The notes beneath the pieces are model-generated. The model searched no databases. It was not told the DNA's origin and saw nothing but the letters and a program-made list of their open reading frames with translations. From the NCBI RefSeq assembly GCF_001428005.1, contig NZ_LMSB01000056.1, positions 70,494 through 134,493 of the forward strand: a DNA stretch of 64,000 bases. Reading direction: 5' to 3'. Positions within the stretch are counted from its first letter, which is position 1. The number at the start of each line of letters is the position of its first letter. This document shows positions 40,079 to 46,927 of the stretch, in pieces. The DNA is from Arthrobacter sp. Soil736 (GTDB lineage Bacteria; Actinomycetota; Actinomycetes; Actinomycetales; Micrococcaceae). Position numbers and translations under genes: made by a program.

Positions 40079-41827
40079 ATGACCGCATATCAGCACACAG
40101 CAGGATTGACCGCTACCGAAGCTCCCCGAGTGGTGCCCCGCAAGAAGGGCAGCATGGTGGTCAAGTGGATAACGTCCACGGACCACAAGACCATCGGGTA
40201 CATGTACCTGATCGCCTCGTTTATCTTCTTCCTTCTCGGCGGCGTCATGGCCCTGCTCATTCGCGCCGAGCTGTTCGAGCCCGGCATGCAGGTCCTCGTG
40301 ACCAAGGAACAGTACAACCAGCTGTTCACCATGCACGGCACGGTCATGCTGCTCATGTTCGCCACCCCGCTGTTCGCCGGCTTCACCAACGTCATCATGC
40401 CGCTGCAGCTCGGCGCACCGGACGTCGCCTTCCCGCGGCTTAATGCCCTGGCGTTCTGGTTCTTCCTCTTCGGCTCGACCATCGCAATGTCCGGCTTCAT
40501 CACCCCGCAGGGCGCGGCGTCGTTCGGCTGGTTCGCCTACGCTCCACTGCACAACACCACCTTCACCCCGGGCGTCGGCGGTGACCTGTGGGTCTTCGGG
40601 CTGGCGCTGTCCGGCTTCGGGACCATCCTGGGTGCGGTCAACTTCATCACCACCATCATCTGCATGCGCGCCCCCGGCATGACCATGTGGCGCGTGCCGA
40701 TCTTCACGTGGAACGCCCTGGCGACGTCGATCCTGGTGATCATGGCTTTCCCGCCGCTGGCCGCCGCGCTGTTCGCCATTGGGGCCGACCGCCGGTTCGG
40801 CGCCCACATCTATGATCCGGAAAACGGCGGCGCCGTGCTCTGGCAGCACCTGTTCTGGTTCTTCGGCCACCCCGAGGTCTACATCATCGCGCTGCCGTTC
40901 TTCGGCATCGTGGAGATCTTCCCGGTCTTCAGTCGCAAGCCGATCTTCGGCTACAAGGGCCTGGTGTACGCCACCATCGCGATTGCCGCGCTCTCCGTGA
41001 CCGTGTGGGCGCACCACATGTACGTCACCGGATCGGTGCTCCTGCCGTTCTTCGCGTTCATGACCATGCTCATCGCTGTCCCTACGGGTGTGAAGTTCTT
41101 CAACTGGATCGGCACCCTGTGGGGCGGATCAATCACGTTCGAGACTCCCATGCTGTGGAGCCTGGGCTTCCTGGTCACGTTCCTTTTCGGCGGCCTGACC
41201 GGCATCATCCTGTCCTCCCCGCCGCTGGACTTCCACGTCTCCGACTCCTACTTCGTGGTGGCGCACTTCCACTACGTGGTGTTCGGCACTGTGGTGTTCG
41301 CGATGTTCGCCGGCTTCTACTTCTGGTGGCCGAAGTGGACGGGCAAGATGCTCAACGAACGCCTCGGCAAGATCCACTTCTGGATGCTGTTCCTCGGGTT
41401 CCACGGTACGTTCCTGATCCAGCACTGGCTCGGCGTTGAAGGCATGCCCCGCCGCTACGCGGATTACATGCCGCAGGACAACTTCACGTGGATGAACCAG
41501 TTCTCCAGCATCGGCTCGTACCTGCTGGGAGCGTCCCTCATCCCGTTCTTCTGGAACGTCTTCATCACTGCCCGCCGTGCTGAGCGGGTTGAAGTGGACG
41601 ATCCGTGGGGCTTCGGGGCGTCGCTGGAATGGGCAACCTCCTGCCCGCCGCCGCGCCACAACTTCACGTCCCTCCCGCGCATCCGTTCGGAACGCCCGGC
41701 CTTGGACCTGCACCACCCGGAGCTGCGGGTGCGCGAACAGGAGACGACGCACTCTCCCGCCGCCGAGATCCTGGGCGCGCCGGACATCGGCTCACGCGAC
41801 GTGAAGAACCCTAATCCGGAAAAGTAA
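40079..41827 (+). CDS. ctaD: Cytochrome c oxidase subunit I (orphan copy)
   Basis: A 582-residue heme-copper oxidase subunit I with about 12 membrane helices. Ligand and channel motifs are present: TMHGTVMLLMF (heme a His), FWFFGHPEVYI (CuB His and cross-linked Tyr), VWAHHMYVTG (CuB His pair), FHYVVFG with the heme a3/a His residues. It reduces O2 to water as part of the aa3-type complex. GGGGAG precedes ATG 40079. Unusually, no genes for subunits II or III or for ctaF accompany it, so it is an extra, unlinked copy. Confidence 0.93.
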   Translation: MTAYQHTAGLTATEAPRVVPRKKGSMVVKWITSTDHKTIGYMYLIASFIFFLLGGVMALLIRAELFEPGMQVLVTKEQYNQLFTMHGTVMLLMFATPLFAGFTNVIMPLQLGAPDVAFPRLNALAFWFFLFGSTIAMSGFITPQGAASFGWFAYAPLHNTTFTPGVGGDLWVFGLALSGFGTILGAVNFITTIICMRAPGMTMWRVPIFTWNALATSILVIMAFPPLAAALFAIGADRRFGAHIYDPENGGAVLWQHLFWFFGHPEVYIIALPFFGIVEIFPVFSRKPIFGYKGLVYATIAIAALSVTVWAHHMYVTGSVLLPFFAFMTMLIAVPTGVKFFNWIGTLWGGSITFETPMLWSLGFLVTFLFGGLTGIILSSPPLDFHVSDSYFVVAHFHYVVFGTVVFAMFAGFYFWWPKWTGKMLNERLGKIHFWMLFLGFHGTFLIQHWLGVEGMPRRYADYMPQDNFTWMNQFSSIGSYLLGASLIPFFWNVFITARRAERVEVDDPWGFGASLEWATSCPPPRHNFTSLPRIRSERPALDLHHPELRVREQETTHSPAAEILGAPDIGSRDVKNPNPEK

Positions 41828-41902
41828 CGACGACCGGCAGTCGTTGGGTCTGATTCGAAGTTAGCGCACGACAACTTCCATGATGTCCTGCCGCTCCGTT
41901 CG

Positions 41903-42349
41903 TTAGGATTCGGATAGGGACCTGACGCAGGATGCGAGCAAGTCCCGCAGTTGTCGTTCTTGGCTGGTGTTGAGCCCCCGCCGCATTTGGGTCTCCACCG
42001 AGCTGACAGCGGCGCTGGCGGCCTGCAGTCGCTCTCGACCCAGCGGGGTGAGCTGGACGGGGAGGACCCTGCCGGTAGATGGCTGTTCCGGCCGGGCGAC
42101 CAGTCGATCCCGTTCGAGCGACTGCAGGAGGACGTTCATCGACTGCCGGGATACGAAGGTACCGCGGGCCAGATCGGAGTTGGACAGACCAGGCCGCTGA
42201 GCGAGGAGCTCAAGACACGCGTACTGCGGCACCGTCATCCCCAGTGGGCGCAGCGCACCGTCCATCGCGGAGCGCAGCACACTGTGCGTCTGCTTGAGGA
42301 GATAGCCCAGCGAGGTGTCCAGGTCTACTCCAGTGCCGTCTTGACTCAT
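41903..42349 (-). CDS. MarR-family regulator
   Basis: A 148-residue MarR protein: LGYLLKQTHSVLRSAMDGALRPLGMTVPQYACLELLAQRPGLSNSDLARGTFVSRQSMNVLLQSLERDRLVARP, with the wing that follows (GRVLPVQLTPLGRERL). ATG 42349 lies right at two tandem palindromes, so it represses itself and the divergent VOC gene. Upstream codons in frame are operator DNA. Ligand unknown, probably a small toxic organic compound handled by the VOC protein. Confidence 0.88.
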   Translation of the reverse strand: MSQDGTGVDLDTSLGYLLKQTHSVLRSAMDGALRPLGMTVPQYACLELLAQRPGLSNSDLARGTFVSRQSMNVLLQSLERDRLVARPEQPSTGRVLPVQLTPLGRERLQAASAAVSSVETQMRRGLNTSQERQLRDLLASCVRSLSES

Positions 42350-42392
42350 GTCAATATTCTGACATACCTTGATATATGTCAATGTACTGACA
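42349..42392. promoter_or_regulatory. Tandem MarR operators between the MarR and VOC genes
   Basis: Two palindromes of identical form, TGTCA-N6-TGACA, at 42349-42364 and 42377-42392, centre-to-centre 28 bases. The first overlaps the MarR start codon, the second lies just before the VOC ribosome site. Confidence 0.85.
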
Positions 42393-42410
42393 TAACGAGG
42401 AGGCAATGCC

Positions 42411-42779
42411 ATGGCCGCTATTGGGCCCGATTTTATTTCCCTGCAGGTGCGCGATCTGCAACGCTCGGCGGCCTTCTACGAACAGCAGCTGGGGCTGACG
42501 CGATCCAAGGCCGGCCCGCCGCACGCCGTCGTCTTCGATACCCACCCTGTTTCTTTCGCGGTGCGCGAACCGCTGCCAGGAGCCAGCCTCGACACGGTGC
42601 CCCATCCAGGAGAAGGCATTGCACTCTGGCTCCGCGCCACGGATGCCCAGCAGCTTCACGATGCTCTTGCCGCGGTCGGCACACCGATCACCTCGGCACT
42701 GTTCGATGGGCCATTCGGGCGCACCTTCACCTTCGCCGATCCGGACGGCTACAGGATCACGATCCATGACGGCGTCTGA
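42411..42779 (+). CDS. VOC-superfamily (glyoxalase/bleomycin-resistance-like) protein
   Basis: A 122-residue protein with the beta-alpha-beta-beta-beta pattern twice: DFISLQVRDLQRSAAFYEQQLGLTR at the start and GPFGRTFTFADPDGYRITIHDGV at the end. Metal-ligand positions are partly present. It may be an enzyme or binder for a small compound sensed by the divergent MarR. AGGAGG lies seven bases before ATG 42411. Confidence 0.87.
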   Translation: MAAIGPDFISLQVRDLQRSAAFYEQQLGLTRSKAGPPHAVVFDTHPVSFAVREPLPGASLDTVPHPGEGIALWLRATDAQQLHDALAAVGTPITSALFDGPFGRTFTFADPDGYRITIHDGV

Positions 42780-42811
42780 ACGGAATGTCGCTCTGCACTC
42801 GTGGAGGCGAA

Positions 42812-43225
42812 GTGAGCGCATGGCTGGCAGTCGTATCTGCTGAGCACGTTCGACGCGCTGTCGCGCTGGGTATCGCACAGATCGGTCACGGAAAGCGGGC
42901 AAACTTGTCGCGTATGCATGCCGGCGACACCCTCATTTTCTACTCTCCGGTCCAACGACTCGGCGACCGGATCCCACTGCGGCACTTCACCGCCCTGGGT
43001 GAAATCGCGGACGACGAGATCTGGCAGGCCGATGAAGGCGACTTCAAGCCGTTCCGGCGGCGCGTTAACTACGCTGACACCGCACCCGTGGAGCTGGGGT
43101 CGGTCCGTGACCAGCTGCACCTCACCGCGGAGGCGAATTGGGGATACCAGCTCCGACGGGGCCTCGTGCCACTGGATGCCCACGACGTCAACGTACTTCG
43201 ATTCGCTATGGCCCGGTCACGATAA
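42812..43225 (+). CDS. EVE-domain protein
   Basis: A 137-residue protein that starts SAWLAVVSAEHVRRAVALGIAQIGHGKRANLSRMHAGDTLIFYSPV, the characteristic opening of actinobacterial EVE-domain proteins, with FTALGEIADDEIWQ and a C-terminal RRGLVPLDAHDVNVLRFAMA. EVE domains are PUA-like and bind modified bases in DNA or RNA. GTG 42812 is taken because the domain begins there and GGAGG precedes it. It follows the VOC gene closely, so it may share its promoter. Confidence 0.83.
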   Translation: MSAWLAVVSAEHVRRAVALGIAQIGHGKRANLSRMHAGDTLIFYSPVQRLGDRIPLRHFTALGEIADDEIWQADEGDFKPFRRRVNYADTAPVELGSVRDQLHLTAEANWGYQLRRGLVPLDAHDVNVLRFAMARSR

Positions 43226-43229
43226 AGGC

Positions 43230-43258
43230 GGAAAGGCCCGGCGTGGCCGGGCCTTTCC
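43230..43258 (+). terminator. Strong terminator after the EVE gene
   Basis: GGAAAGGCCCGGC at 43230-43242 pairs fully with GCCGGGCCTTTCC at 43246-43258 around GTG, starting five bases after the stop codon. Confidence 0.85.
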
Positions 43259-43295
43259 TGGGGTGCCATAAACGCTTGCGTGCGAGGATGTAGCG

Positions 43296-44153
43296 ATGAA
43301 TCAGACTTCCGACGTACTACGCTATGCTGCCTTTGCCACGACGCCTGACGGAGGAAACCCGGCGGGAGTGGTATTGGATGCAACCCGTCTCGACGACGCT
43401 CAAATGCAGGTCATCGCGGCCGATGTCGGATATGCGGAAACGGTCTTTATCACCGAGGCGACCGTTGACGGAGACTCCCGTCGAAACCGTGTGCGGTACT
43501 TCTCCCCGATTGCCGAGGTGCCGTTTTGCGGCCATGCCACAATTGCCCTGGCTGTCGCGCTGTCGAGGCTTCACGGTACGGGAACCTTTATGTTCGATAC
43601 GTCGGTGGGGCCGGTCGCGATCGAATCTGCAGGCCGCGGCGCTACCCTGACGGCATCCTTCACCAGCGTGGAGCCTCGCGTGGCCGAGTTTCCAGCCGGT
43701 GTTCTGGACACTCTGCTCGGGTTGCTCGGCGTGGGCCGGGACGAATTGCACCCCGCATACCCTCCGCTGCTCGCCTTTGCCGGAAACTGGCATCCAATAC
43801 TGGTCTTCGCTGATCGAAGGACCTTTGACTCATTCGCGTTCGACGCCGATGCCATGCGTGCGCTGATGGACGCCCAGAACTGGGCCGGTACCGTAACGAC
43901 ACTCTGCGAGATCGGAGCGGGCGAGTTTGACTCACGCAATCTCTTCCCCGTGGGCGCCATCACCGAAGATCCGGCGACGGGTTCGGCTGCCGCTGCTTTC
44001 GGCGGATACCTCCGACTGCTTTCGCTTGTGGAACCACCCAGCCGGGTGGTGGTGCTCCAAGGGAGCCACGTCGGGCGCCCGAGCAGCCTCACCATTGATA
44101 TTCCTCCGTTCGGCGGGATCATCGTGCGGGGAGAAGCCGTTGAGATATCTTGA
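43296..44153 (+). CDS. PhzF-family isomerase/epimerase
   Basis: A 285-residue protein with the two-fold PhzF pattern: FATTPDGGNPAGVVLDA, IAADVGYAETVFI (with the catalytic Glu), FSPIAEVPFCGHATIALAVAL, and in the second half LFPVGAITEDPATGSAAAAFGGYL. PhzF proteins isomerise small cyclic or amino-acid-like substrates; no phenazine genes are here, so the substrate is unknown. It stands between two terminators/convergent genes and appears monocistronic. Confidence 0.9.
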   Translation: MNQTSDVLRYAAFATTPDGGNPAGVVLDATRLDDAQMQVIAADVGYAETVFITEATVDGDSRRNRVRYFSPIAEVPFCGHATIALAVALSRLHGTGTFMFDTSVGPVAIESAGRGATLTASFTSVEPRVAEFPAGVLDTLLGLLGVGRDELHPAYPPLLAFAGNWHPILVFADRRTFDSFAFDADAMRALMDAQNWAGTVTTLCEIGAGEFDSRNLFPVGAITEDPATGSAAAAFGGYLRLLSLVEPPSRVVVLQGSHVGRPSSLTIDIPPFGGIIVRGEAVEIS

Positions 44154-44166
44154 GTCGTTCGGGACC

Positions 44167-44955
44167 CTAGTCCTGTATGGCTCTGCCGGCGATGGCGAGG
44201 GAGATGTGTCGGGGGAGGCGCTGTGCCATGGCGGCAAGCATGCGATTACCCCAGCCGGAGACGACGCTTACGGGTGTAGTGCGGCGATCGAGAGCGCGCA
44301 GGGCAGTGTCGATGACCTCGCTGGCACTCTGCTGCCGGCCGACCGCTGCGGCCTGGCTCCCGAGTACGTCGAAGAACTCGGTGCGGGTGGCTCCAGGGCA
44401 GAGCGCGAGCACCCGAAGGCCCGAATCCTTCGTCTCGTGCGCCAGCGCTTCCGTGAAGCTCAGGACGAAAGCCTTGGTTGCTCCGTAAACCGCCATTCCA
44501 GGCACCGGCTGAAATGCTGCGGTGCTGGCCACGTTGATGAGTGCGCCCTTCCCTGCGGCGAGCATCTCGGGTAGGAATGCCCGCGTGGTGTCGACGAGGG
44601 AGGCCACGTTGAGGGAGATCTCGGAGGCGATGACTGCGGGGTCTTCCTCAACCAATGGGCCGCGCGTGCCGAAGCCCGCATTGTTGATCAGGGTGTCGAT
44701 GCGGATGCCCCGGCCGGCGAGCTCGTCGCGGACTTCCGCTCCGGCCCCGGGACGGCTCAAGTCCTTCGAGAGCGTAGTCACTGAAATGCCGTGGGCGTCG
44801 CGCAGCTTCCGGGCGAGATCCTCAAGCCTGTCGGTCCGCCGTGCGACCAGCACAAGGTTGGCCCCGCGCGCTGCAAATCGTGCGGCAAACTCGGCACCGA
44901 GCCCGGAGCTCGCTCCGGTGATGAGTGCCGTAGTACCGGTGTAGGTCATGGTCAT
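44167..44955 (-). CDS. SDR oxidoreductase (DltE-like group)
   Basis: A 262-residue short-chain dehydrogenase: TTALITGASSGLGAEFAARFAARG, LINNAGFGTRGPL, INVASTAAFQPVPGMAVYGATKAFVLSFTEAL (S-Y-K), and LCPGATRTEFFDV. This is the DltE/YqjQ-like group of SDRs with broad carbonyl substrates. It diverges from a TetR gene with dyad sequences in between, so its expression is likely inducible. Confidence 0.88.
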   Translation of the reverse strand: MTMTYTGTTALITGASSGLGAEFAARFAARGANLVLVARRTDRLEDLARKLRDAHGISVTTLSKDLSRPGAGAEVRDELAGRGIRIDTLINNAGFGTRGPLVEEDPAVIASEISLNVASLVDTTRAFLPEMLAAGKGALINVASTAAFQPVPGMAVYGATKAFVLSFTEALAHETKDSGLRVLALCPGATRTEFFDVLGSQAAAVGRQQSASEVIDTALRALDRRTTPVSVVSGWGNRMLAAMAQRLPRHISLAIAGRAIQD

Positions 44956-44977
44956 GTCGAATCCGATCCGTTTCGCG

Positions 44978-45050
44978 GCTACCTATGTAGCCAATGCCAA
45001 CATAGTAGGCAGTGTCACCATTGTTGTCAATGACTACATCCTGGCTATAC
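44978..45050. promoter_or_regulatory. Divergent promoter/operator of the SDR and TetR genes
   Basis: CCTATGTAG and CATAGTAGG, 10 bases apart near 44983-45010, form an imperfect inverted repeat (7 of 9). AT-rich sequence (ATTGTTGTCAATGACTACAT) follows and probably includes the promoters of both genes. Confidence 0.5.
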
Positions 45051-45057
45051 TGATCGC

Positions 45058-45684
45058 ATGACCGATCAGCCCTACCATCACGGCAAGCTCCGCGAGGCGT
45101 TGCTCGCCCGTGCAACGGAAATCATCGAAGAAGCAGGAGTCGAGGGGCTTTCCCTGCGGCAACTCGCGCGTGACCTGGGCGTGAGCCACGCTGCGCCCGG
45201 CAAGCATTTCCGTGACAAGCAGGCGCTTCTCGATGCCCTTGCCCTTGACGGCTTCCATGGCATGAACGCCCGGATACTGGGAGCGTCTGAAGCTGCCGGA
45301 GGCTATCGTTCACGCTTTGTCCGGATCGCGAGGGCCTACGTGGACTTCGCGGTCTCCCACCCGGTCCTGCTGGCCGTGATGCACTCCACCAAGCACCATC
45401 CTGATGCCAGCGATGAACTCCGCAACATCGGCGAAGACGGCATGCGGGTCGCCAGAGCGCTCATCGTAGAAGCCCAGGACGCCGGGGAGCTGGCCTCAGG
45501 CGACGTCGAGAGGCTCGCGCTCGTATGCTTCGTGAGCCTCCATGGAGCCGCACTGCTGGCGGCGGGCAACCTCCTCGATGGAGCATCCGTGGACGACCTG
45601 ACCCTTGCGACAACAGACCTGTTGTGGGCGGGAATGGTCGCAGGCATGCCCGCGCCCCAGGGAGCCTCGGGAATCGGCGCATGA
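45058..45684 (+). CDS. TetR-family regulator with WHG-type ligand domain
   Basis: A 208-residue regulator: YHHGKLREALLARATEIIEEAGVEGLSLRQLARDLGVSHAAPGKHFRDKQALLDALA is the DNA-binding part and begins with the YHHGxLR motif of this subgroup. The C-terminal half (FVRIARAYVDFAVSHPVLLAVMHS) is the WHG-domain type. It likely controls the divergent SDR gene and itself. Confidence 0.9.
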   Translation: MTDQPYHHGKLREALLARATEIIEEAGVEGLSLRQLARDLGVSHAAPGKHFRDKQALLDALALDGFHGMNARILGASEAAGGYRSRFVRIARAYVDFAVSHPVLLAVMHSTKHHPDASDELRNIGEDGMRVARALIVEAQDAGELASGDVERLALVCFVSLHGAALLAAGNLLDGASVDDLTLATTDLLWAGMVAGMPAPQGASGIGA

Positions 45685-46016
45685 GCCGCGCCACGAGATG
45701 AACTCGGCGTCATGGACCCTCATTGAGAGACCGAGCTAGCCGTCAGGCGACTACGGCCGTAAGCCAGGAATGGCGGATAAATCGCAGCTTGAAATGCAGT
45801 TTTGTCCCACAAATCAACACCACTTTGAGTCGGTGTTGCGACGTTCGTTAGAAACCGCCAGCCAGTAATCCCGGACACGGCCCCAGGGCTTACTTCCTGC
45901 AAGGCCTGTGTCCTGGAAAGGTTTTCGTTACGGAGGGCTGGCTTTCCAGCTGGGCTGCCCGCTGCCGGGTAACAACAGCCGGGTAACGACAGCCAGGTGT
46001 CAGCTGCCGGTGAGCA
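45685..46016. other. 332-base intergenic stretch without a supported gene
   Basis: The stretch has lower GC than its neighbours in the middle (TTGAAATGCAGTTTTGTCC region). A 60-codon minus-strand open frame (45720-45902) has no ribosome site. GCCGGGTAAC occurs twice near 45964-45990. No function assigned; it may hold decayed sequence. Confidence 0.4.
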
Positions 46017-46355
46017 TCAAGCAGCCGCGGCTGCCGGAACCCTGCCCGCAATGGTTCGAGTGCCGGCGTCGGCCGGTGCCAGAACGCGGACATTGCATTC
46101 GGACTGCGACGGGTCGATCGACCGCGGCAGGTGGTGCGTTTCGGAGCATTCCCTGAGCTGTTCAAGGGCCGAGGGTTCGACGCGCGCGTGGGAGACGTCC
46201 ACAACGAGCTGGAGGCCCTGCCTGAGGTGGTTGGCACGCTTCATGACGACGTAAAGAGCTTGGATGCTTTGGGCGGTTACGTGCCCCTGGGCGGCGACCT
46301 GAGCCTCACCGCAATCGAGATCCACCCGGACTAAAACCTTGAGCTTGTGGTTCAA
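46017..46355 (-). CDS. Hypothetical small protein, possibly STAS-like
   Basis: TTG 46355 (with GGGGAG eight bases upstream) starts a 112-residue frame: NHKLKVLVRVDLDCGEAQVAAQGHVTAQSIQALYVVMKRANHLRQGLQLVVDVSHARVEPSALEQL. The strand-helix alternation with LQLVVDVSHARV resembles the antisigma-antagonist (STAS) fold, also used by the two proteins near 50.3 and 54.0 kb, but sequence similarity is low. The end is Ala-rich and may be longer or shorter in relatives. Moderately sure that it is coding. Confidence 0.45.
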   Translation of the reverse strand: MNHKLKVLVRVDLDCGEAQVAAQGHVTAQSIQALYVVMKRANHLRQGLQLVVDVSHARVEPSALEQLRECSETHHLPRSIDPSQSECNVRVLAPADAGTRTIAGRVPAAAAA

Positions 46356-46485
46356 GAAAACTACTCCCCTCATGCACGGCCGCGACGCTGCGACCGACAA
46401 CTACCCTAACCCGCATGTGACGCAGATAACAGCAAAAAGACCGAATATTGCGTCACGTTCCTGTTTCGGTCTTCCCACGGCACGG

Positions 46486-46545
46486 CAACGCGGGGGCACG
46501 CATGGGCTAAATCCTTCGGATCAGGCCGTGCGTGCCCCCGCGTTG
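46486..46545. terminator. Very long perfect hairpin (17-base stem)
   Basis: CAACGCGGGGGCACGCA at 46486-46502 and TGCGTGCCCCCGCGTTG at 46529-46545, all 17 pairs matched, with a nested ATCC-TTC-GGAT in the loop. It lies 31 bases after the stop of the Pro-rich minus-strand gene, so termination there is likely; the nested stem is unusual. Confidence 0.6.
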
Positions 46546-46575
46546 TGGACTGCGGGTTGACGGAGAGTCGGCTTT

Positions 46576-46758
46576 TTAGCTGCGGGTCGGGTCCGGGCGG
46601 AGCGGCGCCGGCCCGGGGTCCGGCACCGGCAGCGGTCCCGGAGGTTCCGGGGCGGGGAATGGGCTCGGCGGCGCGGGCCGCGAGGGATCCGGCGGCATGG
46701 GATCGGGGCCGGGTTCCGGCGGGAACGCGTCGGGTTCGGGCATTGGCGGAATGGTCAT
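46576..46758 (-). CDS. 60-residue proline-rich small protein
   Basis: ATG 46758 with GAGGGG five bases upstream reads MTIPPMPEPDAFPPEPGPDP and continues as PxP repeats rich in Asp, Ser and Ala to TGA at 46576. About 45% of residues are Pro. Low-complexity GC-rich DNA can produce such frames by chance, but the ribosome site and downstream hairpin support it. No function can be proposed. Confidence 0.42.
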   Translation of the reverse strand: MTIPPMPEPDAFPPEPGPDPMPPDPSRPAPPSPFPAPEPPGPLPVPDPGPAPLRPDPTRS

Positions 46759-46927
46759 GGCTGCCCCTCGGCTGCTGGATTGGTTCCGGTTTGCGGACGC
46801 GAGTTCAGGATACGCCCGGGCCGGGGACGGGGACAGGCTTCGCGGGGCCTTAGCTGGCCACGCTTTCGGCTCTCCCCCGGTAGCGAACGGCGGCCCAAAT
46901 GTCAGCGCGGCTCTATATATTGAGGGA

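Noticed and set aside
45720..45902. Small minus-strand frame of 60 codons, considered as integrase or transposase remnant
   Set aside because: No ribosome site and no recognisable motif.
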